From Candidatus Gastranaerophilales bacterium (GTDB taxonomy: Bacteria > Cyanobacteriota > Vampirovibrionia > Gastranaerophilales > Gastranaerophilaceae), in NCBI GenBank assembly GCA_900767135.1, contig CAAFYU010000057.1:1-59395 (forward strand): a stretch of 59,395 bases of DNA, written 5' to 3'. Both the position numbers and the translations under genes were made by a program. How positions within the stretch are numbered: position 1 is the first letter of the stretch; each line of letters starts with the position of its first letter. This document shows, in pieces, positions 1 through 8,802 of the stretch. Under the pieces are notes generated by a model. That model saw only the letters and a list, made by a program, of their open reading frames with translations. It had not been told where the DNA came from and did not search any database.

Positions 1-50
1 ATAATTGTTAAAAGAAATCTTTTTCATACTTCCAGCTATTCTTAATTCAC

Positions 51-80
51 AAGCCTCTTTTATAAAGAGGCTTTTCTTTT
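51..80 (+). terminator. Rho-independent terminator
   Basis: A 10-bp perfect inverted repeat (51-60 with 64-73, arms AAGCCTCTTT and AAAGAGGCTT) is followed by a T-rich run. It reads as a terminator for a rightward gene lying off the left edge, and it also separates that gene from the convergent permease. Confidence 0.8.
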
Positions 81-92
81 ACATTATCTAGC

Positions 93-1373
93 CTAGTTGA
101 ATAAGACACCTGCAATTGCTGCTGACATATAGCAAGTCAAAGTCCCACAAATTAATGCTCGAACCCCCAATCTTGCTAAGTTTTTTCTTTGGTTTGGTGC
201 AAGTTCTCCAATGCCGCCAAGTTGAATTGCGATTGAGCCAAAGTTCCCAAAACTGCATAGGGCAAAACTTGCAATTAAGAAACTCTTGTCTGATAAATGT
301 GTTGGCAAACTTGTCAAATCAAAGTATGCAACCATTTCGTTCAATACAAGTTTTGTTCCCATCAAGCTTCCGACTGTTGTTGCTTCTTTTAGCGGTACGC
401 CCATAAAGTATGCAAATACTGAGAAAATTTTGCCTAAGATTAACTTTAATGATAGGTGAGTTAAGTCAAAAGAGGCAAAATTGATGTGTAAATATTTTAC
501 AATTAAGTTTCCTGATACACCTAAAACCCAATCAATCATTGCAACAAGGGCAACAAGGGCTAAAATCATTGCAACTACATTTATAGCAACCTTCATGCCT
601 TCTGACGCACCGGCAGAAATTGCATCAAACACGTTGATATAAGGTTTTCTACGTTTACTGTAAGTGATTTTGATATCTTCACTTGTTTCTGGGGTTCCGG
701 TTTCCGGAAAAACGATTTTTGTCATAACAAGAGCTCCGGGAGCAGCCATAATTGATGCTGCCAAAAGGTATTGAGCCGGAATTCCCATGCCGATATAAAT
801 AGGCATTGTAGCACCGGAAATACAAGCCATGCTTCCTGCCATTGATGCCAAAAGTTCAGAACGAGTGAGTTTTGCCAAATATGGTCTAATCATGATTTGT
901 GCGGCAATTTGTCCGACAAATGCACTTGCAACGTTTGATAAAGCTTCTGCTCCACTTACGCCCATAAGCTTATTCATAGCTTTACCAAAAATTGGAACAA
1001 TTCGTTGCATTATTCCGTAATAATAAAGAATATTTACCAAAATCATCATGAAAATCAGAGATGCGATTAGTTGAAGTGCGAAAACTTGTGCACCTGCACC
1101 AAATACAGATGAAAACTTGTCATCATGCATAAGTGGACCAAAAACAAACGCACCGCCTTCTTTGGCGAATTCTAATATTTTCTGGATAAATAATCCGATG
1201 TTGTAAAACAAAGCCCGTCCGAGAGGAACTTTAAAAATAAATACTGCAAGTAAAACTTGAAGCAAAAAGCCCATTCCTACTGTTTTATAGTTGATTGCCT
1301 TTCGGTTATTTGACATTAAAAATGCTATCCCAAAGATTAAAATTATTCCAAGTAATCCAAAAAATCTATCCAT
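93..1373 (-). CDS. nupC: Concentrative nucleoside transporter (NupC/CNT family)
   Basis: Inner-membrane permease that imports nucleosides by cation (H+ or Na+) symport. The protein is about 426 residues, the usual CNT length, and consists of hydrophobic segments. Family landmarks are visible: a gate region reading SGAEALSNVASAFVGQ, the following SMACISGATMPIY stretch, and a C-terminal SFGNFGSIAIQLGG segment. I start it at the ATG at 1373, which has AAAGGG 5 nt upstream; a GTG at 1379 is also open. It stands alone, convergent with whatever lies to the left, with no nucleoside-catabolism gene beside it. The family is clear; the precise substrate and coupling ion are not readable. Confidence 0.9.
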   Translation of the reverse strand: MDRFFGLLGIILIFGIAFLMSNNRKAINYKTVGMGFLLQVLLAVFIFKVPLGRALFYNIGLFIQKILEFAKEGGAFVFGPLMHDDKFSSVFGAGAQVFALQLIASLIFMMILVNILYYYGIMQRIVPIFGKAMNKLMGVSGAEALSNVASAFVGQIAAQIMIRPYLAKLTRSELLASMAGSMACISGATMPIYIGMGIPAQYLLAASIMAAPGALVMTKIVFPETGTPETSEDIKITYSKRRKPYINVFDAISAGASEGMKVAINVVAMILALVALVAMIDWVLGVSGNLIVKYLHINFASFDLTHLSLKLILGKIFSVFAYFMGVPLKEATTVGSLMGTKLVLNEMVAYFDLTSLPTHLSDKSFLIASFALCSFGNFGSIAIQLGGIGELAPNQRKNLARLGVRALICGTLTCYMSAAIAGVLFN

Positions 1374-1583
1374 ATTCACCCTTTTGTATATATAAACTAT
1401 TGTTCTTATTTTATCGTAAATGAATAAAAAATGTTGTAATTATTGAAAAAACTTTACTTAATATTTCTTAACAAATCGAAGCAAAATTGTTGAAAAAAAA
1501 TATATTAGCGGTTTATGATATAGGCGGAAATTTTCTGCAAAGTTTATGGGTACATTAATTAAATAAAGACAGGATAGGGTGAA

Positions 1584-4500
1584 ATGATGCGTGTTTATTC
1601 GGTAATGCCACGATACACGTTGGCGAAATCAGAGAGTAGTAGTCGGGTTAAATCGGAAAATCAGACAAATAGTGTAGGAATTAATATCCCAAATGCCATG
1701 CCTTCATCTGGTGTAATGATTAGTTTTACGGGAGAAGAAAAAAATATTCACCAATTTGCGTCCTATTGTCCGGAGAATAAAAGATATGGATATTCGGCAG
1801 GCGGACTCGGGGTTGTAACACAAGAGGCTCCTGAAAGTTGGCGACTTCGAGAGAATGCCGATGTAAGGGATTTTTCACCATATCACAGTTTTGCGAATGA
1901 AGATGGGGGAATAAAAGTTGTTCGTAAAACGAAAGACCAAAATGGAAAATATAAAACCGCTTATCCGCAAGAGAATTTTATTAATGCAGATCAAAATGAG
2001 AGTTTAGATGAAGTTGCAAAGAGGATTAAACTAAAAAAAGGGGAAGAGCTTGCTTATGTTCGACAGTTAGCACCTAACGCAAATGGGCTTTCTGGTTTTG
2101 AAGAGCTTGAAGATACAGGAATTCGTGGTTCTGTTGTTCGCCCTTCAATTGATGGTATCGGTAAACAGGAAAATGTTACATACCGTATATTTAGACTAAA
2201 AAACCTTAGAGATACCGTTGACAGTGCGATTGATAAGTTTAAAGCAAAGGTTTATCAAGAAGTTCAAGTCCCGTTCAGAGAACGTTTTACGGCAGATGTT
2301 AGGGTAAAATATGCCGAAGAAATGGAAAAAGCAAAAGCAAAAGATGATGCTGCAACTGCACTATCCGCAAGAGAAACAGAAATCAAACGTAAAAACCACC
2401 CAAATCAAGAGTTTGAACCTATTGTGTTTAAAGATGAACAGAAAAAAGTTGAGGCAAAAATTCAGGAAGAAGTTGCTGACCTGCTAGCTAACAGTGAAGA
2501 ATTAAAGGCAAAATATAACCAAAGACTTGCAAATAAAGACGTTACGGAACATATAGCTTTAATTAAGAGTGGTGCAGCTCCGGAAGTTGCGGAACGAAAC
2601 TCTGCATATTTCGTGCATACAAAAGGTTTGGCTCGTTTTGAAAGTCCTTATGGCAATGATAATGCTTATTATTCTTCCAGTGCTCAAATCAAAGTTGACG
2701 GGAAATTACAAAAAATCAATACCGATTTGGCGTATGCAGACAATGGTAGAGCTTTCGCAGATGCTTTACCAAAATTAAATTCAAAAGAGCATGGCGAATT
2801 CAACCCTGCACAAATTTGGTTACACGACAGACCTGCATTTGCCGTTGCGAATTATATTGCTGATGAATCTCATTTTGGAAACGAATATTACAGAGGTGTA
2901 AAAACTCATGGAACATTCCACAACCCGGGACGAACTTATCAGGGAGCCCAAAGTAATCCGTTTGACTTTTTCAGAATAGTTGCCAGAAAAGAAGATGTTG
3001 AGATGCTGAGCAAGCACCCTCAATTTACAAAATTAAGTGAAATCGAAAGCCATTGGGCAACTGCATCTTTGGAAGAACAACGTTATGCAAACCAAATTTT
3101 ACGTCCGTTCTTGGCGCCATTTATGGACGATTTTGCAGATCCTGCAAGAGATTTGAGAACATATAATATTTCAATGATTCCGGTTGCAGGAGTTAAAGCA
3201 AACCCTGAAAACATCTCTGCCGGAACAGTTTCCATGAATTACGGGAAAGAAATGAAATCGTTGGAAACTCCTGATATTGCTCAGTTTATGACAACAAAGC
3301 TTGCTGAGATTGAAACAAAAGATGTTACAAACGGTAGTACACCAGCGAATTTAAGACTAAATGACCCGACAGCAGATTTTTGTCAAAGAGGACAACTAAA
3401 CGGTTTGACGGTTGAAAAAGAAGGGTTTACACCTTATGAATACAAACCTGTATATAATAAAGAAGGAAAATTTGTTTCAGATAACATTGATGATGTATTG
3501 AAGGCTAAAAAGGCTAATACTAAATGGTTTCTTGATTCTATCGGAAAAGCTTACGACAGAGGCGGACAACAAGCTGTAACACAGATGTTTTTCAGTGCAG
3601 AACAAATATCCGGTAAGGGTGCAAGTGTAATCGGACATCTTTCCAAATACAAAGAAGGCGACATGTTGTTTATGGGGTGGGGACGTCCTGATCCGCAAAA
3701 GGGTTATCCATCAACATTCCAAGCATTTTTAGATTTTTTGAAAGATCCGAGTGTGGATAAAGAAATTAAACAACACGCTAAACTCGTTGTTGGAGCCGGA
3801 GTTTGGGACGAAAATGCCAGAGATTTTAAATGGGTAAAGGATATTATCAGCCAAATTGAAAGTCTGGACAATGGTGCATATCGTGGAAATGCTTGTTATG
3901 TAAACGGATTCTTCCCAAATAGACTTGTTGGCTGTGCTACTTTTTCTGAATTTACATCAAGGTTTGAGCCTTGCGGAATTACTCCGCTTGAATCATTTGC
4001 GTCAGGAACTCCAACTATTTCGACAGCTACCGGCGGGGCTCCTGATTTCATTGCCGCAACTCGGGGATATTTAACAAAAAATCCTTATCTTAGAAATCCT
4101 GAAAGTCTTGGCCTGACGGCAGAAGATTTGAAAGGGAAAGTTGGCGAAGAACTCGGGAACGCAATTGATGGCGCAAGGGTAAAAGCTAATGCTGAGGAAG
4201 TTAAAGAGTGTGTTGTTGCAGCGGTAACTGATTTCAATACACCTGCTAAGGAAGGCAAAATTTCAAAATATGCAGAAATGGTACGAGATTGTTTACAGCA
4301 AAAAATTGACTGGCATGAAAACAGTGCTTACAATGCCGGAAAAACAGCAAACGAACGCTACATGTATGAAATCTTTGAGGTTGATAAAGGGTTTGCGGCA
4401 AGAAACAAAGGCAAGATGAATCGACTTGTCGGCAAAGATTTTGGAATTGCAGACGGGATTGTTGATGCAGCTAAAAAATTGCGTAACAAATGGACTAAGA

Positions 4501-4640
4501 CAGTTATTGGTATTGGAGTTGCAATTGCAGCAGTCGGAACAGGTGCTTATGTGTTTGTAAAACGCAACCACGGCAAGCTTTCAAAACTTGCAAAATCAAA
4601 AACTAACACTCAGGACAAGAAGTTTGATAAAGCTGCTTAA
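1584..4640 (+). CDS. Large glycogen/starch synthase-like glycosyltransferase with C-terminal membrane anchor
   Basis: A 1018-residue protein that looks like a GT5-type GT-B glycosyltransferase with an insertion. Residues about 45-90 carry a strand region with YSAGGLGVV, matching the K-x-GGL nucleotide-sugar loop of glycogen synthases but without the lysine. About 300 mostly charged, probably helical residues follow. The fold resumes near residue 408 with WLHDRPAFAVANY, THGTFHN and YQG (compare DWHT and IHN-YQG), then MGWGRPDPQKGY, and near residue 790 SRFEPCGITPLESFASG followed by TGGAPDF, the donor-site hallmark. A transmembrane helix lies at about 970-990 (VIGIGVAIAAVGTGAYVFV) and is followed by a basic tail. 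Known glycogen synthases are about 480 residues and soluble. Tandem ATGs lie at 1584 and 1587 behind AGGATAGGG. Whether it makes an alpha-glucan, or is active at all, is open. Confidence 0.65.
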   Translation: MMRVYSVMPRYTLAKSESSSRVKSENQTNSVGINIPNAMPSSGVMISFTGEEKNIHQFASYCPENKRYGYSAGGLGVVTQEAPESWRLRENADVRDFSPYHSFANEDGGIKVVRKTKDQNGKYKTAYPQENFINADQNESLDEVAKRIKLKKGEELAYVRQLAPNANGLSGFEELEDTGIRGSVVRPSIDGIGKQENVTYRIFRLKNLRDTVDSAIDKFKAKVYQEVQVPFRERFTADVRVKYAEEMEKAKAKDDAATALSARETEIKRKNHPNQEFEPIVFKDEQKKVEAKIQEEVADLLANSEELKAKYNQRLANKDVTEHIALIKSGAAPEVAERNSAYFVHTKGLARFESPYGNDNAYYSSSAQIKVDGKLQKINTDLAYADNGRAFADALPKLNSKEHGEFNPAQIWLHDRPAFAVANYIADESHFGNEYYRGVKTHGTFHNPGRTYQGAQSNPFDFFRIVARKEDVEMLSKHPQFTKLSEIESHWATASLEEQRYANQILRPFLAPFMDDFADPARDLRTYNISMIPVAGVKANPENISAGTVSMNYGKEMKSLETPDIAQFMTTKLAEIETKDVTNGSTPANLRLNDPTADFCQRGQLNGLTVEKEGFTPYEYKPVYNKEGKFVSDNIDDVLKAKKANTKWFLDSIGKAYDRGGQQAVTQMFFSAEQISGKGASVIGHLSKYKEGDMLFMGWGRPDPQKGYPSTFQAFLDFLKDPSVDKEIKQHAKLVVGAGVWDENARDFKWVKDIISQIESLDNGAYRGNACYVNGFFPNRLVGCATFSEFTSRFEPCGITPLESFASGTPTISTATGGAPDFIAATRGYLTKNPYLRNPESLGLTAEDLKGKVGEELGNAIDGARVKANAEEVKECVVAAVTDFNTPAKEGKISKYAEMVRDCLQQKIDWHENSAYNAGKTANERYMYEIFEVDKGFAARNKGKMNRLVGKDFGIADGIVDAAKKLRNKWTKTVIGIGVAIAAVGTGAYVFVKRNHGKLSKLAKSKTNTQDKKFDKAA

Positions 4641-4659
4641 ACTCGGGATTGAGTTTCTG

Positions 4660-5571
4660 CTATTCGGATTGATTAGCCTGTAAAACATCTATTAAATCAT
4701 AAATTGCGATGAATCTGTCAATCAGTTCATCGTAATTTTTTGCAATCAATAGAGAACGGAAAAGTGAGCCGAATTGCAACGGGCGTTTTTGTCTTAAAGC
4801 AATAAGGATAGTGTTGTTTCTGTATGACATTTCAAAGCCTTTTGCAGAATATTTTTCTCCAAATGGTTTGATTTTGTTCCAAAATTCTTTTGTTATGAAA
4901 TCGATTTTTTGTGGCTTTTTAGCGAAAACATAAACAAATTTGTTCATATCTTCAATATGTGGATTGAATTGTTTAAAATGATTAAATTTACGCTCATTTT
5001 TGGAAAATATAATAACATGGTTGTTGGTAGATTTTTCGAATTCAAGCTGAATAAGAGTCCCTTTAAAAAGGTTAGGTTTTGTAATTCCTTTGACGGGCAA
5101 AGTCAATTGAGTCGCTGAAAATAGAATGTTTGTGCCATTATAAATTCCAAAATAAGTTGCGATATCATCTTGTGTATCAAAGTTCTTGAAAAGTTGAGAG
5201 TCCAAAATCGTTGCGGTATTTTGGTTTTTAGGCCAAGCAATAAAGTTTGCAACAGGTTTCATAAAAAGTGGCAATACTTCATCAGAAAGTTTTTTGTAAA
5301 ACTCTTTTCCTGCAATGATTACGCTGATTATTCCTCGTAAAATAAATGCGTACATAATAAACAAAACGGCCGGAAACAAATATAAAATAGAGCTGTTGTA
5401 AAAAACAATATATATTGCACTGAATGCGAAAGCTCCACCGGCTAAAAAGCAAAGAAGTGTTAAAATCGAAACTTTTGCAAGTAGTTTGCGTCTGTATGTT
5501 TCGTATGCCAAGACTTTTGGTTTGATTACTTGTTCAAAATATTCGTAGTAAATTTCTTTTTTGCTTTTCAT
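4660..5571 (-). CDS. DUF3137-like membrane protein
   Basis: A 303-residue protein with a basic N-terminus, two adjacent transmembrane helices at about 33-85, and a cytosolic-looking C-terminal domain. The order (two helices, then a segment with LFKGTLIQLEF and a short HVIIF strand) resembles DUF3137 proteins, whose function is unknown. It is convergent with the large glycosyltransferase gene (19-nt gap) and diverges from yebC. No catalytic motif is visible. The family assignment is from memory of the pattern, so it is moderate. Confidence 0.5.
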   Translation of the reverse strand: MKSKKEIYYEYFEQVIKPKVLAYETYRRKLLAKVSILTLLCFLAGGAFAFSAIYIVFYNSSILYLFPAVLFIMYAFILRGIISVIIAGKEFYKKLSDEVLPLFMKPVANFIAWPKNQNTATILDSQLFKNFDTQDDIATYFGIYNGTNILFSATQLTLPVKGITKPNLFKGTLIQLEFEKSTNNHVIIFSKNERKFNHFKQFNPHIEDMNKFVYVFAKKPQKIDFITKEFWNKIKPFGEKYSAKGFEMSYRNNTILIALRQKRPLQFGSLFRSLLIAKNYDELIDRFIAIYDLIDVLQANQSE

Positions 5572-5603
5572 AAAATTTATTTTATCACAACTACAAGAAA
5601 TTT

Positions 5604-5632
5604 TTGTGGTAAAATTTAAACAGACGTAGAAT
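5604..5632 (+). promoter_or_regulatory. Sigma-70-type promoter of yebC operon
   Basis: TTGTGG (5604-5609) and TAGAAT (5627-5632) with a 17-nt spacer end about 20 nt before the yebC start, whose ribosome site is AAAGGA. It would drive yebC and the genes that overlap behind it. Confidence 0.55.
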
Positions 5633-5652
5633 AAAAAAGAAAAGGAATAATT

Positions 5653-6408
5653 ATGTCAGGACACTCAAAATGGTCAACAATTAAACATAAAAAAGCAAAA
5701 GTAGACTCTCAAAGAGCAGTAGTATTTCAAAAATATTCAAGAGAATTAATCGTATCAGCAAGATTGGGCGGTCCTGATCCTGCCGGTAATTTCAGATTAA
5801 GAACTGCAATTGAAAAAGCAAAAGCTGCCGGATTGCCAAACGACAATATCAAACGTGCTATTGAAAAAGGAGCAGGAGCAGGTGCTGCTGACAATTACGA
5901 AGAATTAATCTATGAAGGCTATGCAGCAGGCGGTGTTGCAGTTGTTGTTGAAGCTATGACTGATAACAGAAACAGAACTGCCGGTGATATCAGAAGTTTC
6001 TTTACAAAATTCAATGGAAGTCTTGGTGCAACAGGTTGTGTAGGCTGGATGTTTGATCAACGTGGAGTTATTACATTCAATGCAGATAATACTGATTTTG
6101 AAAAACTTTTTGAAGCTGCAATTTCGTTTGACGCACTTGATGTTACAGAAGAAGATGATGGAACTTATAAAGTTTTGACATCTCCTGAAAACTTCCAAGC
6201 AGTAGTTGAAGGTTTGGAAGCTGCCGGTTTTCAAAGTGAAAGCTCGGAACTTTCAAGAATTCCTCAAAACACAGTAGAAGTTACAGATGAGCAAACTGCT
6301 AAATATGTAATGTTATTGTTAGAAAAACTTGAAGAACACGACGATGTTCAAAACGTTTACGCTAACTGTGATATTCCAGACGAGATTTTGCAAAAATTGG
6401 ACGCATAA
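5653..6408 (+). CDS. yebC: YebC/PmpR/TACO1 family protein
   Basis: A 251-residue protein that matches YebC end to end: the N-terminus MSGHSKWSTIKHKKAK, then LPNDNIKRAIEKGAG, and ATGCVGWMFDQRG in the middle domain. The family was annotated as a transcriptional regulator; more recent work connects it to relief of ribosome stalling at difficult (for example proline-rich) sequences. It begins a tight run in which its TAA overlaps the next ATG by one base, so it is probably cotranscribed with the diguanylate cyclase and the tsaE-tsaB pair. Confidence 0.95.
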   Translation: MSGHSKWSTIKHKKAKVDSQRAVVFQKYSRELIVSARLGGPDPAGNFRLRTAIEKAKAAGLPNDNIKRAIEKGAGAGAADNYEELIYEGYAAGGVAVVVEAMTDNRNRTAGDIRSFFTKFNGSLGATGCVGWMFDQRGVITFNADNTDFEKLFEAAISFDALDVTEEDDGTYKVLTSPENFQAVVEGLEAAGFQSESSELSRIPQNTVEVTDEQTAKYVMLLLEKLEEHDDVQNVYANCDIPDEILQKLDA

Positions 6409-7745
6409 TGCAAACGACTTTAAAAGAAATAGAACAATTATCGAAAAAACTTAATGATGCATATAATCCCTCAGGCATAACTGTTGTGCTTGAGGAATTT
6501 TTGCCGTCTGTAAGTATTTATATATATGATTCGACCTCGGAATCTTTGCGTGAGTTTACAAAAAGCTGGATTTCTATTGATGAGATTTATTCAAAGGATA
6601 AGGCGAAAAAAATCTATTCGATTTTTGAAAAATTGCAAAACGAAAAACTTATTTCTGATGATGAAAAACATTATTATGGACTTTATCGAGGACAGAAAGT
6701 TGTCGGTATTCTTGAATTTGCCGGTAAGTTAGATAAAAGTGCGATGGAATTTTTAAATGTTGCGTCGTTTTTGATTTCGTTGAAAATTCAAAACATTATT
6801 TTATCTGACAGAATGCAGAAAAATATTGATTTTCATGATGCAATGAAAAATATTGCAAAAATTATTGAAACTCAGTATGAAACAAGTTATATAATTCCGA
6901 TAATCGGTGAGATGATTGATAAATTTGTTGCAGATCACCTGATTTATATTTTCTTGAAAAATAAACTTATTTGGCCGTCGGCTTGTAATGATGAAAAGAT
7001 TTTTGAGCTTATAAAATGCTTGAATAATAAGTCTGAATATATTTTGACGCCTGACAAAAAGATTGGGATATTCCCACTTATCAGTGAGGGGAAATTGCTT
7101 GGAAGTATTGTCACAAAAAGTACTGACAATATTCTTTCGGCAAAAGAAATCAGTTATTTGGAACAATTAACAAATCAGACAGCAACGACAATCAGTAGGG
7201 CAAATATTTATGCGGAAATCTTGAAGCATGCGACTCTTGATGCGTTGACAGGTTTTAATAATCGTCGACAGCTTGAAGAACGTATTAAACAAGAAGTTTC
7301 TAGTGCAAAAAGACAGAAACGTAATCTCTGTGCGATTATGACCGATGTCGACTTTTTCAAGAGTGCAAACGATACTTATGGGCATGCTGTCGGGGATTTG
7401 GTGCTTAAAACGATTGCAAGGGTTATAAAAATGCAACTTCGTGACTATGATATTGCCGGAAGATATGGCGGAGAGGAGTTTTCAATAATTCTTCCTTATA
7501 CCAAACTTCCTGAGGCACAAATGGTTGCGGAAAGACTTCGTAAGGCTGTTGAAAAGACAAAAATTGATATTTCTAAGGTGAACAGTGATGTTACGGAGAA
7601 AAATATTGGTGTTACAATAAGTCTTGGCGTTGCAGAATACTCGCCTGATGATGATGAAAATATATTGTTACAAAAAGCTGACAAGGCTTTGTATAAGGCA
7701 AAAGAAAACGGAAGGAACAGGGTTGAGATCTATGAAAAAGTTTAA
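6408..7745 (+). CDS. GAF-like/GGDEF diguanylate cyclase
   Basis: A 445-residue soluble protein. The N-terminal 270 residues look like one or two GAF-type sensor domains (segments 1-130 and about 150-265). A complete GGDEF domain follows: DALTGFNNRRQLEE at its start, a metal-binding DVDFFKSANDTYGH, and the active-site GGEEF at about residue 352. An RxxD inhibitory site (RDYD) sits exactly five residues before GGEEF, so product inhibition by cyclic di-GMP is expected. It should make c-di-GMP from two GTP. It lies between yebC and tsaE with overlaps at both ends (1 and 14 nt), an unusual place for a signalling enzyme. Confidence 0.9.
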   Translation: MQTTLKEIEQLSKKLNDAYNPSGITVVLEEFLPSVSIYIYDSTSESLREFTKSWISIDEIYSKDKAKKIYSIFEKLQNEKLISDDEKHYYGLYRGQKVVGILEFAGKLDKSAMEFLNVASFLISLKIQNIILSDRMQKNIDFHDAMKNIAKIIETQYETSYIIPIIGEMIDKFVADHLIYIFLKNKLIWPSACNDEKIFELIKCLNNKSEYILTPDKKIGIFPLISEGKLLGSIVTKSTDNILSAKEISYLEQLTNQTATTISRANIYAEILKHATLDALTGFNNRRQLEERIKQEVSSAKRQKRNLCAIMTDVDFFKSANDTYGHAVGDLVLKTIARVIKMQLRDYDIAGRYGGEEFSIILPYTKLPEAQMVAERLRKAVEKTKIDISKVNSDVTEKNIGVTISLGVAEYSPDDDENILLQKADKALYKAKENGRNRVEIYEKV

Positions 7746-8193
7746 ACAAGTTTGTCATAATCTTGATGATACAAAACAACTTGCACAAAAGTTTGCAAAA
7801 TTGATTACGGACGGTTGTTTTATTAACCTATATGGAGAAATTGGAGCCGGAAAAACTGCCTTTGTAAAACTTGTTGCAGATGCACTTGATGTGAAAGAGC
7901 GCGTGACAAGCCCGAGTTTTGTGATTTTGAATGAATATCATACAGGCTCAATTCCTATTTATCATTTTGACCTTTATAGGTTGGAAAATGAAGGAATTAA
8001 AACAATTTACGACGAGTTGAGAGAGTATTCTGAAGGTAAGCAGGTTACTTTCGTTGAATGGGCTGAGTTTAACCAAAATGAGGCACCGTTTGAACATATC
8101 AAGATTAATGTTACTTATAACGATGATGATTCAAGAACTTACGAGTTTGAGTCAGTTGGAAAAGATGAAATTATAGAAGGGTTGCAAAAATGA
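7732..8193 (+). CDS. tsaE: tRNA threonylcarbamoyladenosine biosynthesis ATPase TsaE
   Basis: A 153-residue P-loop protein: the Walker A GEIGAGKTAF, then SPSFVILNEY, HFDLYRL and the VEWAE element typical of TsaE. It acts with TsaB and TsaD in making the t6A37 modification of ANN-reading tRNAs. The open frame reaches back to 7624, but the family N-terminus and GGAAGG upstream favour the ATG at 7732, which overlaps the end of the cyclase gene by 14 nt. Its stop overlaps tsaB by ATGA. Confidence 0.93.
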   Translation: MKKFKQVCHNLDDTKQLAQKFAKLITDGCFINLYGEIGAGKTAFVKLVADALDVKERVTSPSFVILNEYHTGSIPIYHFDLYRLENEGIKTIYDELREYSEGKQVTFVEWAEFNQNEAPFEHIKINVTYNDDDSRTYEFESVGKDEIIEGLQK

Positions 8194-8795
8194 TTACACT
8201 TGCATTTGATACGTGCTTAGATAAAATGTATGCGGTAATAAAAAAAGATGGAAAAGTTTTATCATCTCGAGTTGTCGAAAATCGTGACAACAAATATCAT
8301 TCGGCATTTTTAATTTCTACTTTGCAAGAAATTATGTCAGAAAACGGTATTGTGCCAAAAGATATTGATCTGATTGCGACAAATATCGGCCCCGGTAGCT
8401 TTACCGGAATTCGAGCTTGCGTAACGGTTGCAAGAGTTATGGCACAACAGCTTCATTGTCGAGCAGTCGGTGTTTCTTCACTTGAAATTTTATCAAAAAT
8501 AGCAGATGGCAATCCGCTTGTGGCACTAGATGCAAGAAAAGACAGTGCATATCTTTATTGTGATGGCGAGATTAAAGGTGCTGTTAAATTAGACGATGTG
8601 AAAAACGTAATTGCAACAGGCAAATATGATGTTATAACAGATGACAAATTACAGCCGATTTTGGGCGGAAAGTCTTATCAGCAAGGCAAATATTCGCTTG
8701 GAGAAATCTTGGCAGAACTTGCTGAAAACACCTCAGCAGAAGGTAATTGGCGAAAACTTAAACCGCTGTATATTCAGCCTCCTCCCGGAGTGTAA
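8190..8795 (+). CDS. tsaB: tRNA threonylcarbamoyladenosine biosynthesis protein TsaB
   Basis: A 201-residue ASKHA-fold protein with the N-terminal LAFDT strand and the signature GPGSFTGIR, followed by LDARKDSAYLY. TsaB is the inactive partner that dimerises with TsaD in t6A synthesis. Its ATG overlaps the tsaE stop, so the two are translationally coupled. It is slightly shorter than the E. coli protein. No tsaD is in the window. It ends 7 nt from the convergent GHKL/HExxH gene. Confidence 0.92.
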   Translation: MITLAFDTCLDKMYAVIKKDGKVLSSRVVENRDNKYHSAFLISTLQEIMSENGIVPKDIDLIATNIGPGSFTGIRACVTVARVMAQQLHCRAVGVSSLEILSKIADGNPLVALDARKDSAYLYCDGEIKGAVKLDDVKNVIATGKYDVITDDKLQPILGGKSYQQGKYSLGEILAELAENTSAEGNWRKLKPLYIQPPPGV

Positions 8796-8802
8796 GTTGT
8801 TT

